In this document: piece after piece, positions 8,466 to 16,008 of the stretch
How positions within the stretch are numbered: position 1 is the stretch's first letter
Layout of the letters: every line of letters starts with the position of its first letter
Assembly: GCA_947176615.1 (NCBI GenBank)
Contig: CAMWRO010000006.1
Coordinates: forward strand, 1-26,921
Reading direction: 5' to 3'
DNA length: 26,921 bases
Source of the DNA: an uncultured Porphyromonadaceae bacterium
GTDB lineage: Bacteria; Bacteroidota; Bacteroidia; Bacteroidales; Muribaculaceae
Made by a program: the position numbers and the translations under genes
Notes under the pieces: generated by a model
The model's database searches: none
What the model saw: the letters and a program-made list of their open reading frames with translations, nothing else
Told to the model about the DNA's origin: nothing

Positions 8466-11348
8466 TTACAGTTTGACCTCGGTCTTCGTGCCGTTGTAGT
8501 TGACCTCGATACCCTTGGCATCGCGGGAGTAACCGACGGGGTTGGCCTTGGAAACAAGTATTACATTGAATTTGCGCTCTTTCAGCATTCCGGGGAACTC
8601 GCCTTCGCGGTCACCGATGGTCAGAGTCGACGTTGCGTTGTCAAATGAGAACGGAATGCGGGCGAAAGCACCTTTCTCATAGTTATAGTTCACGTTCTCG
8701 TCCTCATAGAGGGTAAACTCGCCGTTGCTTCCGGCATATACATAGAGGTTGATGACATCAGCCTGCTTTTCGTCGCTGTACTGCATGGCGGGACCGAAGG
8801 GGATAATGGCACCCGAGCGAACATAGAGGGGGATGCGCTCATAGGGTGCGGCGACGTTGAGAGTCTGACCACCTGCAATTTCCTTGCCGTTGTAGAAGTC
8901 ATACCAGTCGGCACCCTCGGGGAAATATACTTCGCGCGATGTTGCGCCATAGGTGTAGACGGGAGCCACGAGGAGTGACGGGCCAAACATGTATTCATCG
9001 CTGATGTCGCGCACCTTCTTGTCGGCGGTGAAGTCCATGACGAGGGGACGCATGATGGTGTAGTCGTCAAAGTAGGTCTTTCCGGCAAGCGAGTAGATGT
9101 AGGGCATCATGTCGTAGCGCAGGTTGGTGTAGTAGACAACCGACTTGTAGGCGGGATGGTTTTCGGGAGCGATATTGAAGATTTCGCGTGTGGGCCACTG
9201 TCCGTGGGCGCGGAAAAGGGGAGCGAAGGCACCAAACTGATACCAGCGGGTGTTGAGCTCGCGCCATTCCTTGAGGTCAGGGTTCTCGACGCCTGTGCGG
9301 TCATACTGCTGCTGGGCGGCCACATAGCGGTCCTCGACACAGAAACCGCCGATGTCCATTGTCCAGTAGGGGACACCGCTGAGGGCGAAGTTGAGACCGG
9401 CCGAGAGCTGAGCTTTCATGTCTTCCCAGCGGGTGGCGATGTCGCCGCTCCATGTGGCGGTCGAGTAGCGCTGCTGTCCGGCAAATCCCGAGCGGGTCAG
9501 GAGGAACACGCGCTTGTCGGGGTCAACGCCGCGCTGTCCGTCATAGATAGCCTCGGCGTTCATGAGCGCGTAGGCATTGAAATATTTTGTCGAGGGGCCG
9601 AGTGCGGTCGGGGTGATGAGGTCTTTGCGATACTGGATGTCGGTGCAGTCGCGGATATTGGGTTCAGATGCATCCATCCACCAAGCGTCGATGCCGAGAG
9701 GCATGTAGTGGTCGTTCATCTGGCTCCAGAACAGCTTGCGGGCATCGGGGTCATAGGCATCGTAGAACGAGCTGAGATAGCCGGGACCTACCCAGTCGCG
9801 GATGCTGTCCTGAACGGGGAGCTTGTACATCCATCCGTTTTTGTCAAATTCCTTGTAGTGCTCGGTTGTGACATAGAATTTGGGCCATACCGAAATCATC
9901 ACGCGGCCATTCATGGCGTGAATCGAGTCGACCATGCCTTTGGGGTCGGGGAAACGCTCGCGGTCAAACTCGTGGCTGCCCCATGAGTCCTGTTTCCAGT
10001 GGAGCCAGTCAATCACGATGTTGTCAATCGGGATACCGCGGCGGCGGAACTCGGCGAGAGTAGAGAGAACCTCGTCAGAGGTATTGTATTTCTCGCGGCT
10101 CTGCCAGTAGCCCATCGCCCACTTGGGCATGACGGGCGACTTGCCGGTCAGAGTGCGGTAGCCGCTGATAACGTCGTCCATGTCGTCGCCATATATAAAG
10201 TAGTAGTCGATGGCATCCTGCATTTCGCCCCACCATGACATTTCAAGCTGCTCGCCCGGATCACGCGGGTCATAGACGCGGAGACCGCAATAGGCCACTG
10301 AGCCGTTGGGTTCCCACTCGATTTTGATGGGGACGCGCTTTCCGGCCTCAAGGTTGACTGAAAATTTGAAACTGTTGGGGTTCCACGCGGTGCGCCAGCG
10401 CTCGGGGACGACAAGCTCGTTGTTGATATAGACTTTCTGATAGCCTGAATAGTAGAGGATAAACTTGTATTCACCGGTGGCTGCAGCCTCGATTTCACCC
10501 TCGTAGGTCACATGGCTGCCTGCGAAATTGAAGTCGCGCGGAAGATTGACCACATGGGCGAGGTCGCCTCTAATCAGGTGCTCGAAGTAAATCGAATCCT
10601 CACGCTGCACGAGTGTTCCTTCGGCGGGATTTTCGGCGGGAACGTATGTGCCTGTCAGCGCGCCCTCTTTGCCGTCTTTGTCAAAGAGCTTGAACACGCC
10701 GCCGAGCTGCTTGTAGCCGTCGGGGTTTCCCCAGCGGCACAGCGAGTAGCTGTCCCACAGGATTCCGTAATTGTCGGTCGACACGACGAAGGGGACTGAG
10801 ACCTTGGTATTGTATTGGAACAGTTCTTCGTTCTTGCCCTTGTAGTTGAACTCGTCGGCCTGATGCTGTCCGAGGCCATAGATTCCTTCCTCGTCGTTGA
10901 GCGATTCAAAAGCCTGACGCACTGTGTAACCACGGGTGCCCTCCACCTCGATGGGGGAAAATTCACGGCCGCCGTCGGCTTCGGAAACGATGAGCTTGCC
11001 GTCGGTGTTATAGAATTTCACATCGCCTGTGGCAAGCAAGACAGTCGCGCGCACGTCGGCAGTCACTACTGTCACAGTCGAGTCGGTTTCCTCCACCTTG
11101 AATTCGGGTTTTGCACTTTGCGGCACAGTCACAAGGCTGGCGTCGGGTGCAAACTTGTCATCGGGAGTGGCGGTAACGCGGATGATTTTGTCGCCAATGA
11201 CTTGGAGACGTACTTTTTTGACCGAGTTTTCATCCGTTGAAGCTACATTCACGGTGATACCGTTGTCACTTTTTTGGTATTTTCCTGTCGCGCAAGATGC
11301 CGCCAGCAGGCCGGCGAGCGCAATGGCAGAAAAGGGTCTTAATTTCAT
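8466..11348 (-). CDS. Glycoside hydrolase family 31 with inserted PA14 domain, alpha-xylosidase type
   Basis: This 960-residue lipoprotein (lipobox LAASC, Cys19) probably removes alpha-1,6-xylose from xyloglucan oligosaccharides. After the N-terminal beta domain, a PA14 module is inserted at about residues 240-360 (EGTLVQRED through YCGLRVYDPRD). The GH31 barrel follows, with the nucleophile D559 in WWMDASEPN and acid/base D636 in TWSGD, then C-terminal beta domains. The PA14 insertion and the IDWLHWKQDSWG segment resemble the characterised alpha-xylosidases of Bacteroides ovatus and Cellvibrio japonicus xyloglucan loci rather than GH31 alpha-glucosidases. No acidic stretch follows Cys19 (ATGKYQK), so it likely faces the periplasm. 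It is the first gene of the exoglycosidase operon, with its own promoter behind the HTCS terminator. An alpha-glucosidase role is the main alternative. Confidence 0.93.
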   Translation of the reverse strand: MKLRPFSAIALAGLLAASCATGKYQKSDNGITVNVASTDENSVKKVRLQVIGDKIIRVTATPDDKFAPDASLVTVPQSAKPEFKVEETDSTVTVVTADVRATVLLATGDVKFYNTDGKLIVSEADGGREFSPIEVEGTRGYTVRQAFESLNDEEGIYGLGQHQADEFNYKGKNEELFQYNTKVSVPFVVSTDNYGILWDSYSLCRWGNPDGYKQLGGVFKLFDKDGKEGALTGTYVPAENPAEGTLVQREDSIYFEHLIRGDLAHVVNLPRDFNFAGSHVTYEGEIEAAATGEYKFILYYSGYQKVYINNELVVPERWRTAWNPNSFKFSVNLEAGKRVPIKIEWEPNGSVAYCGLRVYDPRDPGEQLEMSWWGEMQDAIDYYFIYGDDMDDVISGYRTLTGKSPVMPKWAMGYWQSREKYNTSDEVLSTLAEFRRRGIPIDNIVIDWLHWKQDSWGSHEFDRERFPDPKGMVDSIHAMNGRVMISVWPKFYVTTEHYKEFDKNGWMYKLPVQDSIRDWVGPGYLSSFYDAYDPDARKLFWSQMNDHYMPLGIDAWWMDASEPNIRDCTDIQYRKDLITPTALGPSTKYFNAYALMNAEAIYDGQRGVDPDKRVFLLTRSGFAGQQRYSTATWSGDIATRWEDMKAQLSAGLNFALSGVPYWTMDIGGFCVEDRYVAAQQQYDRTGVENPDLKEWRELNTRWYQFGAFAPLFRAHGQWPTREIFNIAPENHPAYKSVVYYTNLRYDMMPYIYSLAGKTYFDDYTIMRPLVMDFTADKKVRDISDEYMFGPSLLVAPVYTYGATSREVYFPEGADWYDFYNGKEIAGGQTLNVAAPYERIPLYVRSGAIIPFGPAMQYSDEKQADVINLYVYAGSNGEFTLYEDENVNYNYEKGAFARIPFSFDNATSTLTIGDREGEFPGMLKERKFNVILVSKANPVGYSRDAKGIEVNYNGTKTEVKL

Positions 11349-11398
11349 AAAATGAAGGTTAGTATTGTTTGTACTGTTTAAGGCATTTTTTACAAGGT

Positions 11399-11406
11399 CA
11401 AAATTA
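11399..11406 (-). promoter_or_regulatory. Candidate -7 box of the GH31-GH2-GH3 operon promoter
   Basis: On the minus strand these bases read TAATTTTG, an exact TAnnTTTG match 51 bases upstream of the GH31 ATG. A TTG at 11425-11423 is available as the -33 element but with a short 16-base spacer, and it lies inside the HTCS terminator stem. This would let the glycosidases be induced separately from their regulator. Confidence 0.5.
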
Positions 11407-11407
11407 C

Positions 11408-11448
11408 AAAAAAACTCTCCGCCAATATTGGTGTAATGTTGACGGAGA
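11408..11448 (-). terminator. Rho-independent terminator of the HTCS gene
   Basis: On the minus strand, bases 11448-11439 (tctccgtcaa) pair with 11425-11416 (ttggcggaga): ten pairs including one G-T. The stem is followed directly, after one base, by seven T residues (11414-11408). It begins 39 bases past the HTCS stop and is the clearest terminator in the window. Confidence 0.8.
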
Positions 11449-11486
11449 ATGTTGTTTTTGATATAATGAGTGGTTAAAATGTTAAC

Positions 11487-14400
11487 TTAAACGGTGTAGT
11501 TTGTTCCCTTGCTTTCGTTGGATTGGTAAACCGAGGGGAGAACGCCAAATTCGTCCTTGAAATATTTGCTGAAATATTTCGGGCTGTTAAAGCCTAACTG
11601 ATAGGCTATTTCCGAGACGTTCATCTGGCTTTCCCTTAACATCTGGGCCGCGCGTTTCAGCCTGATGAGGCGGATGAACTCTATCGGTGTCTTCCCGGTA
11701 ATCGCTTTCATCTTTTTGTAGAGATGGACGCGGCTCATCCCGAGATGGGAGCTTAGTTCCTCTACTGACAGCTCGGGGCGCTTGATGTTGGCCACGACAT
11801 ATTTCACCGCCTTTTCGATCAGCCTCTCGTCGAGGGGGGTAATCTTTATTTCGCCCGGCTCGGGGTCGATGGTGGTGCGCGACACCCCTTTGGCCGTCAG
11901 CTCGACGAGGCGGCGCATGCGCAGGAGCAGCAGGTCGATGTTGAACGGCTTGGTGATATAGTCGTCGGCCCCGATAGTCAGTCCCTCGACTTTGGCCTGC
12001 ATGTCATGTTTGGCCGTGAGGATGATAACCGGGATAGAGGCGGTTTCAGAATTGGCTTTCAGGCGGCGGCACAGCTCGATTCCGTCCATTTCGGGCATCA
12101 TGAGGTCGGTCAGGATGATGGCGGGTTTTAGAGATTCGAGCAGTTTGAGTGCCTCGGCGCCGTTGGGGGCGGTGATGACGTGGAACTCGGGCGTCAGGCC
12201 GTCTTTGATAAACTCCACCATGTCGGCACTGTCGTCGACCACGAGAGCCGTGGGGCGTTTCCCGGCAGGGATTGCGGCGGCCGGTGCCGGTGCCTTGGCC
12301 GGCTCGGGTGCGGTCTTCGGAGCTGTGGCAGGTGCCGGAGCCGGGTCAGAATTCGGCGTTTCGGCCGGTTTTTCATCGATGGGGGCGGGGATGGGTCTGG
12401 TTTCAGGCTTGTTTTCGACAGCGGTTTCTGACGCGGGAGCCACATTTTCGGCAGTCTTGCTGCCCATCGGCAGCTCGATGATGAACACGCTGCCGCCGCC
12501 CGGATTGTCGGTGACGCGGATGCTGCCGTTGTGGAGCTTGACATATTCGCTCACAAGGCTCAGGCCGATACCGCTCCCCATCCCGGGGTGAGCGTCGCCA
12601 TTGTCATCCACTTGGTAGAACCGTTCAAAAATCCGCTCTTTGTCCTTGTCCTTTATGCCGATACCTGTGTCGGCGACTTTGATGCGCACGGTTCCCGGGT
12701 TGCCTTGCACGCGTTCCACGGCGACATCTACCCGGCCTCCGGCGGGAGTGAATTTAAAGGCATTGCTGAGCAGGTTCATGATGATTTTGCCCATCTTGTC
12801 CTCGTCAAACATCATGTTGACCGACTCGTCGGGGGAATAAAATGTCAGGTTGATGTTCTTGCGCTCTGACATCGTCGTGAATGAATTGCAGGCATTGCGC
12901 AGGAAGGCGATTATGTCGCCCTCCGAAGCGCTGAGTTGAAGTCCGGCGACTTCGTTTTTACGGAAGTCGAGCAGCTGGTTGACAAGGTTTAGCAGCCTCA
13001 TGGCGTTGTTGCGCATCATTGACAGGCGGCGGGTCTGTTTCTCGTCGTGTTGTGATTCTTTCAGCATCGCTTCGAGAGGGGACACGATGAGTGTCAACGG
13101 AGTGCGCAGCTCATGGCTGATATTGGTGAAGAACTTGAATTTCAGCTGGTTTATTTCCTCCTGCTTGCGCATCGCGTCCTCGTGGCGGCGCTCGTTGAAA
13201 CGGCGTCGCTCGCGGTTGCGCACCAGCTTGACGATGCCGTATATCGCCCCAGCTCCAAGGAGGATATAGAGGATATAGGCCAAGGGGGTGGCATAGAAAG
13301 GCGGCAAGACGGTTATCGACAGTTCGGCCGGCGTGGCGCTTTCATATCCGTCACTGTTGACCGCTTTCACAAGCAGGCGGTAATGGCCGGGCGAAAGGTT
13401 GGTATAGGTGACGTGGTGTACACGGGCGGGACATGTTATCCATTCGTTGTTGTATCCTTCGAGCTTATAATAATATGTGGTCTTGTCAGGCAGCACATAA
13501 TTGTCAGTCGCGAAGTTTATAGTGAAGTCACCGGCCGAAGGGGGCAGTTGCAGTTCGTGGCCATGATTGAGCGACTGTGTTAGGGGGACGACGCCGTCGA
13601 TTTCTTCCCCCACGGTCACCTCCTTGTTGGATATCGAAAGGCCGGTGAACATGACCCGGGGGAGAACCTTGTTGTATTTTATCGATGCGGGCGAAAAGCG
13701 GTTGATGCCGTAGAGACCTCCGGCGACGATGTCGCCGTTGTCAAGCATGGCAAACGACCGCTGGTTGAAATCGCTGTTCTGGATACCGTCACGCGAGTCA
13801 TAGACATGGTTAACGGTCGAAAGCCGGCCGTTTTTTTCGTTATAGTCCACCTCGATGTTGATGAGGTTGCCTCCCTCGCTGACCCACATGCCGTTGTTGC
13901 TGTCCTCGATGATGCCGAGGATGTAAAGATATTTCAGATTGTCGCGCAGGGGGATGTCGTGAAGCTGTTTCCGCGGCCGGTCATAGACTTTGAGGCCGTT
14001 GGGCGTGGCAATCCACATCAGTCCGCGCGAGTCTTCATATATCTGGTTGATATTTCCTGAATTGACGATTGCATCGTCTTTTTCGTCGGCATTGACAACG
14101 AGTGTTTCTATCCTGTCGGAGGTCGGGTCATAGTACACTATTCCCGAGGATGTGGCAAAATAGAATCTCCCGTCCTTGCTGCGTATCGCCGACGTGATGA
14201 AATCCCCTTTCAGGCCGCAGTTGGACATGTTGTAGGTTTCTGTTTCCCCCGACGCGAGATTGTAGTTGTATATTCCTCCGCCGAGAGTGCCTATCCAGAG
14301 GTCGTTTTTGTCACCGCCGACGAGGGCCCACGGATAGGTTGTGTCGAGGTTGGTGCCTGTCACGATGCGGGTGAAGACACCGTTTTCGAGCTTTTTCAGT

Positions 14401-15659
14401 CCGCGCGAGAATGTGCCGATATACAGTGCATTGTCGTTTCCTATGGTCATGCTGGTTATGGCCGCGGGGGTGTTCCCTTCCGCGGGGTCGGGAACCGATG
14501 TCGATACCCCGGTGAGCGGATTCCATCTCAGAAGGCCCGAATTGTCAGTGCCGACCCACACTTCCTGACCCTTGTGGTCGTTAAGGATGCAGTTTACGTC
14601 GGGGAGGGTTTCGAGAGAGAACTTTTCGGCGCTTTCATTGTGGTAGAACAGTCCGCGCTTGTAGGTGCCTATCCACATCGTGCCGCCGTTATCTTCAAAG
14701 AGTGAGGTGATGGTGTTGTTGGAGCCGTGGGTTCCTTCCGACTCTCCCCACACCTGTTCAAATTTTATGCCGTCGGGGTCCTTGACCACTCTTTCCAGCC
14801 CGTGATGGTCGCGGCCTATCCAGATTTCGCCATTGCGGCCCTGATACATCGTTTTCACCACCATGTTGCGTCCGTTGCCGGGGAGTTTGTCGGTCAGCCA
14901 TCGGTCTTGTATCGGGTCATACAGCCACAATTGCTCGGTATTGAACACCCACACGCTGCCGTCACGGTCGATGTCGACGGTATAGATGTAGTTGTAACCC
15001 GAAGTCTCGGCAGTATCGGTGATATGGGTAATCTGCTTTATGATTCTCAGAGATTCAGAATCGATTACCGACATGGTGCCGGTGTTGTCAACTCCTATGA
15101 TCATCCCGTTGCCCTCGGCCATGTCTGTGATTTCGTGGGCGGAATGGATGAGTCCTTCCACAGCCACGGCTTTCCTTTCTCCCGGTTTCAGCCGGTAGAT
15201 ACCCAGCTCCGGGACATAAAACCACATCGCCCCGTTGCTGTCAAAAAGCACTTTTGACGGTTTCCCGTCAATCCCCATTTCCTTCATGATTCCGGTGATG
15301 TCGCGGGTAAAGGTCTCGATGGCGGGGTCATAGATTATGTAGTCTTTTCCTGCGAGAATCCACAGCCTCCCGTCGGGAGCGCGATGAATTTCCCCTATGT
15401 TGTTGTTGCCTGTCCCCCCCGGTGAGTCGGGGTCGCTGATATAGAGCTTGATATCATAGCCGTCATAACGGCACAGCCCCGACGTGGTGGCAATCCACAG
15501 AAAGCCGTCATCATCCTTGAGGATGGAGTTGATGCGGTTGTTGGAAAGTCCCGTCCCGGTCTCAAGGTGTTTAAGTTTGAACCTGTCGGCGGCATTACCG
15601 GTCAGCGCGACCGTCATGACCGAGGTCAGGAGAAGCAGGATATATAGGTAATGTTTCAT
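11487..15659 (-). CDS. Hybrid two-component system regulator (HTCS) of the PUL
   Basis: The 1390-residue protein combines sensor and regulator in one chain. Order: signal peptide (1-24, ending GNAA); a periplasmic two-bladed-propeller-type sensor of Reg_prop repeats (about 25-720, with segments such as GFLWIATTSGL); a Y_Y_Y domain (about 725-785); a transmembrane helix (about 792-812); HisKA with the phospho-accepting H849 in ISHELRTPL; HATPase with NLLSNAFKFTPAGG and GSGIGLSL; a Pro/Ala-rich linker (about 1065-1132); a receiver with phospho-acceptor D1185 in LTDLMMPEMDG; and an AraC-type double HTH (about 1275-1380). HTCS proteins bind oligosaccharides in the periplasm and activate their neighbouring PUL. 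The start at 15659 was chosen because the in-frame ATG at 15704 would add 15 polar residues before the signal peptide. It sits between the two PUL arms, divergent from susC. Confidence 0.97.
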   Translation of the reverse strand: MKHYLYILLLLTSVMTVALTGNAADRFKLKHLETGTGLSNNRINSILKDDDGFLWIATTSGLCRYDGYDIKLYISDPDSPGGTGNNNIGEIHRAPDGRLWILAGKDYIIYDPAIETFTRDITGIMKEMGIDGKPSKVLFDSNGAMWFYVPELGIYRLKPGERKAVAVEGLIHSAHEITDMAEGNGMIIGVDNTGTMSVIDSESLRIIKQITHITDTAETSGYNYIYTVDIDRDGSVWVFNTEQLWLYDPIQDRWLTDKLPGNGRNMVVKTMYQGRNGEIWIGRDHHGLERVVKDPDGIKFEQVWGESEGTHGSNNTITSLFEDNGGTMWIGTYKRGLFYHNESAEKFSLETLPDVNCILNDHKGQEVWVGTDNSGLLRWNPLTGVSTSVPDPAEGNTPAAITSMTIGNDNALYIGTFSRGLKKLENGVFTRIVTGTNLDTTYPWALVGGDKNDLWIGTLGGGIYNYNLASGETETYNMSNCGLKGDFITSAIRSKDGRFYFATSSGIVYYDPTSDRIETLVVNADEKDDAIVNSGNINQIYEDSRGLMWIATPNGLKVYDRPRKQLHDIPLRDNLKYLYILGIIEDSNNGMWVSEGGNLINIEVDYNEKNGRLSTVNHVYDSRDGIQNSDFNQRSFAMLDNGDIVAGGLYGINRFSPASIKYNKVLPRVMFTGLSISNKEVTVGEEIDGVVPLTQSLNHGHELQLPPSAGDFTINFATDNYVLPDKTTYYYKLEGYNNEWITCPARVHHVTYTNLSPGHYRLLVKAVNSDGYESATPAELSITVLPPFYATPLAYILYILLGAGAIYGIVKLVRNRERRRFNERRHEDAMRKQEEINQLKFKFFTNISHELRTPLTLIVSPLEAMLKESQHDEKQTRRLSMMRNNAMRLLNLVNQLLDFRKNEVAGLQLSASEGDIIAFLRNACNSFTTMSERKNINLTFYSPDESVNMMFDEDKMGKIIMNLLSNAFKFTPAGGRVDVAVERVQGNPGTVRIKVADTGIGIKDKDKERIFERFYQVDDNGDAHPGMGSGIGLSLVSEYVKLHNGSIRVTDNPGGGSVFIIELPMGSKTAENVAPASETAVENKPETRPIPAPIDEKPAETPNSDPAPAPATAPKTAPEPAKAPAPAAAIPAGKRPTALVVDDSADMVEFIKDGLTPEFHVITAPNGAEALKLLESLKPAIILTDLMMPEMDGIELCRRLKANSETASIPVIILTAKHDMQAKVEGLTIGADDYITKPFNIDLLLLRMRRLVELTAKGVSRTTIDPEPGEIKITPLDERLIEKAVKYVVANIKRPELSVEELSSHLGMSRVHLYKKMKAITGKTPIEFIRLIRLKRAAQMLRESQMNVSEIAYQLGFNSPKYFSKYFKDEFGVLPSVYQSNESKGTNYTV

Positions 15660-15720
15660 GGTGATGTGTGGCTTAGGATTGCAAGTCTGATGCAAAGTAA
15701 GCAAATGTTAACCAATTTTC

Positions 15721-15728
15721 CAAATGTA
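15721..15728 (-). promoter_or_regulatory. Candidate -7 box of the HTCS promoter
   Basis: On the minus strand these bases read TACATTTG, matching TAnnTTTG, about 62 bases upstream of the chosen HTCS start. No convincing -33 TTG is visible at the expected distance. Confidence 0.4.
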
Positions 15729-15794
15729 TACCGATAGAAACATTTTGGTTTTTTTGAAAGTTGGCTTTGTGTGCGGCTTTAAGGCGTGTGTAGA

Positions 15795-15823
15795 TAACAA
15801 ACACGACAGCGTTTATTAACAAA
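15795..15823 (+). repeat. Direct repeat of TAACAAA, candidate HTCS operator
   Basis: TAACAAA occurs at 15795-15801 and 15817-15823, 22 bases apart, which is about two helical turns, so both would lie on the same face of the DNA. They sit about 52-80 bases upstream of the susC -33 element. The region is AT-rich and the repeat short, so chance is a real alternative. Confidence 0.25.
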
Positions 15824-15825
15824 TT

Positions 15826-15834
15826 CCCCCCCCC
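15826..15834 (+). repeat. Run of nine C residues upstream of the susC promoter
   Basis: A C9 homopolymer stands out in an otherwise AT-rich intergenic region, about 40 bases upstream of the -33 element. Such tracts can vary in length by slippage or be miscounted in assembly. Confidence 0.9.
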
Positions 15835-15874
15835 GATTTACTTTTTAACACACATTTTATTTTATTTAAAATAA

Positions 15875-15904
15875 TTGCGCTTAAAGAACTAAATTTTAAA
15901 TTTG
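15875..15904 (+). promoter_or_regulatory. Promoter of the susC-like operon
   Basis: TTG at 15875-15877 (-33) and TAAATTTG at 15897-15904 (-7, consensus TAnnTTTG) are separated by 19 bases, the normal Bacteroidetes sigma-ABfr spacing. Transcription would start near 15911, leaving a leader of about 98 bases before the ATG at 16009. This is the best-formed promoter in the window. Confidence 0.7.
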
Positions 15905-16008
15905 CCGTGTTAAGTGGAAAGCTCCTCTGACAACCATGAAATACCCTGAAAAAAATATCTTCACCTAACAAATAAATAACCTAAATATTAACCTGTAAAA
16001 CTTTTCAA

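Larger units (their letters stand above)
15660..16008. promoter_or_regulatory. Regulatory region between the HTCS and susC-like genes
   Basis: This 349-base AT-rich gap has no credible gene. It holds the divergent promoters of the regulator (minus) and the susC operon (plus), a run of nine C residues at 15826-15834, and two copies of TAACAAA (15795-15801 and 15817-15823) spaced 22 bases apart, plus a related TAACACA at 15846-15852. HTCS proteins usually bind directly upstream of the susC promoter they activate, so this is where the operator is expected. Confidence 0.7.
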
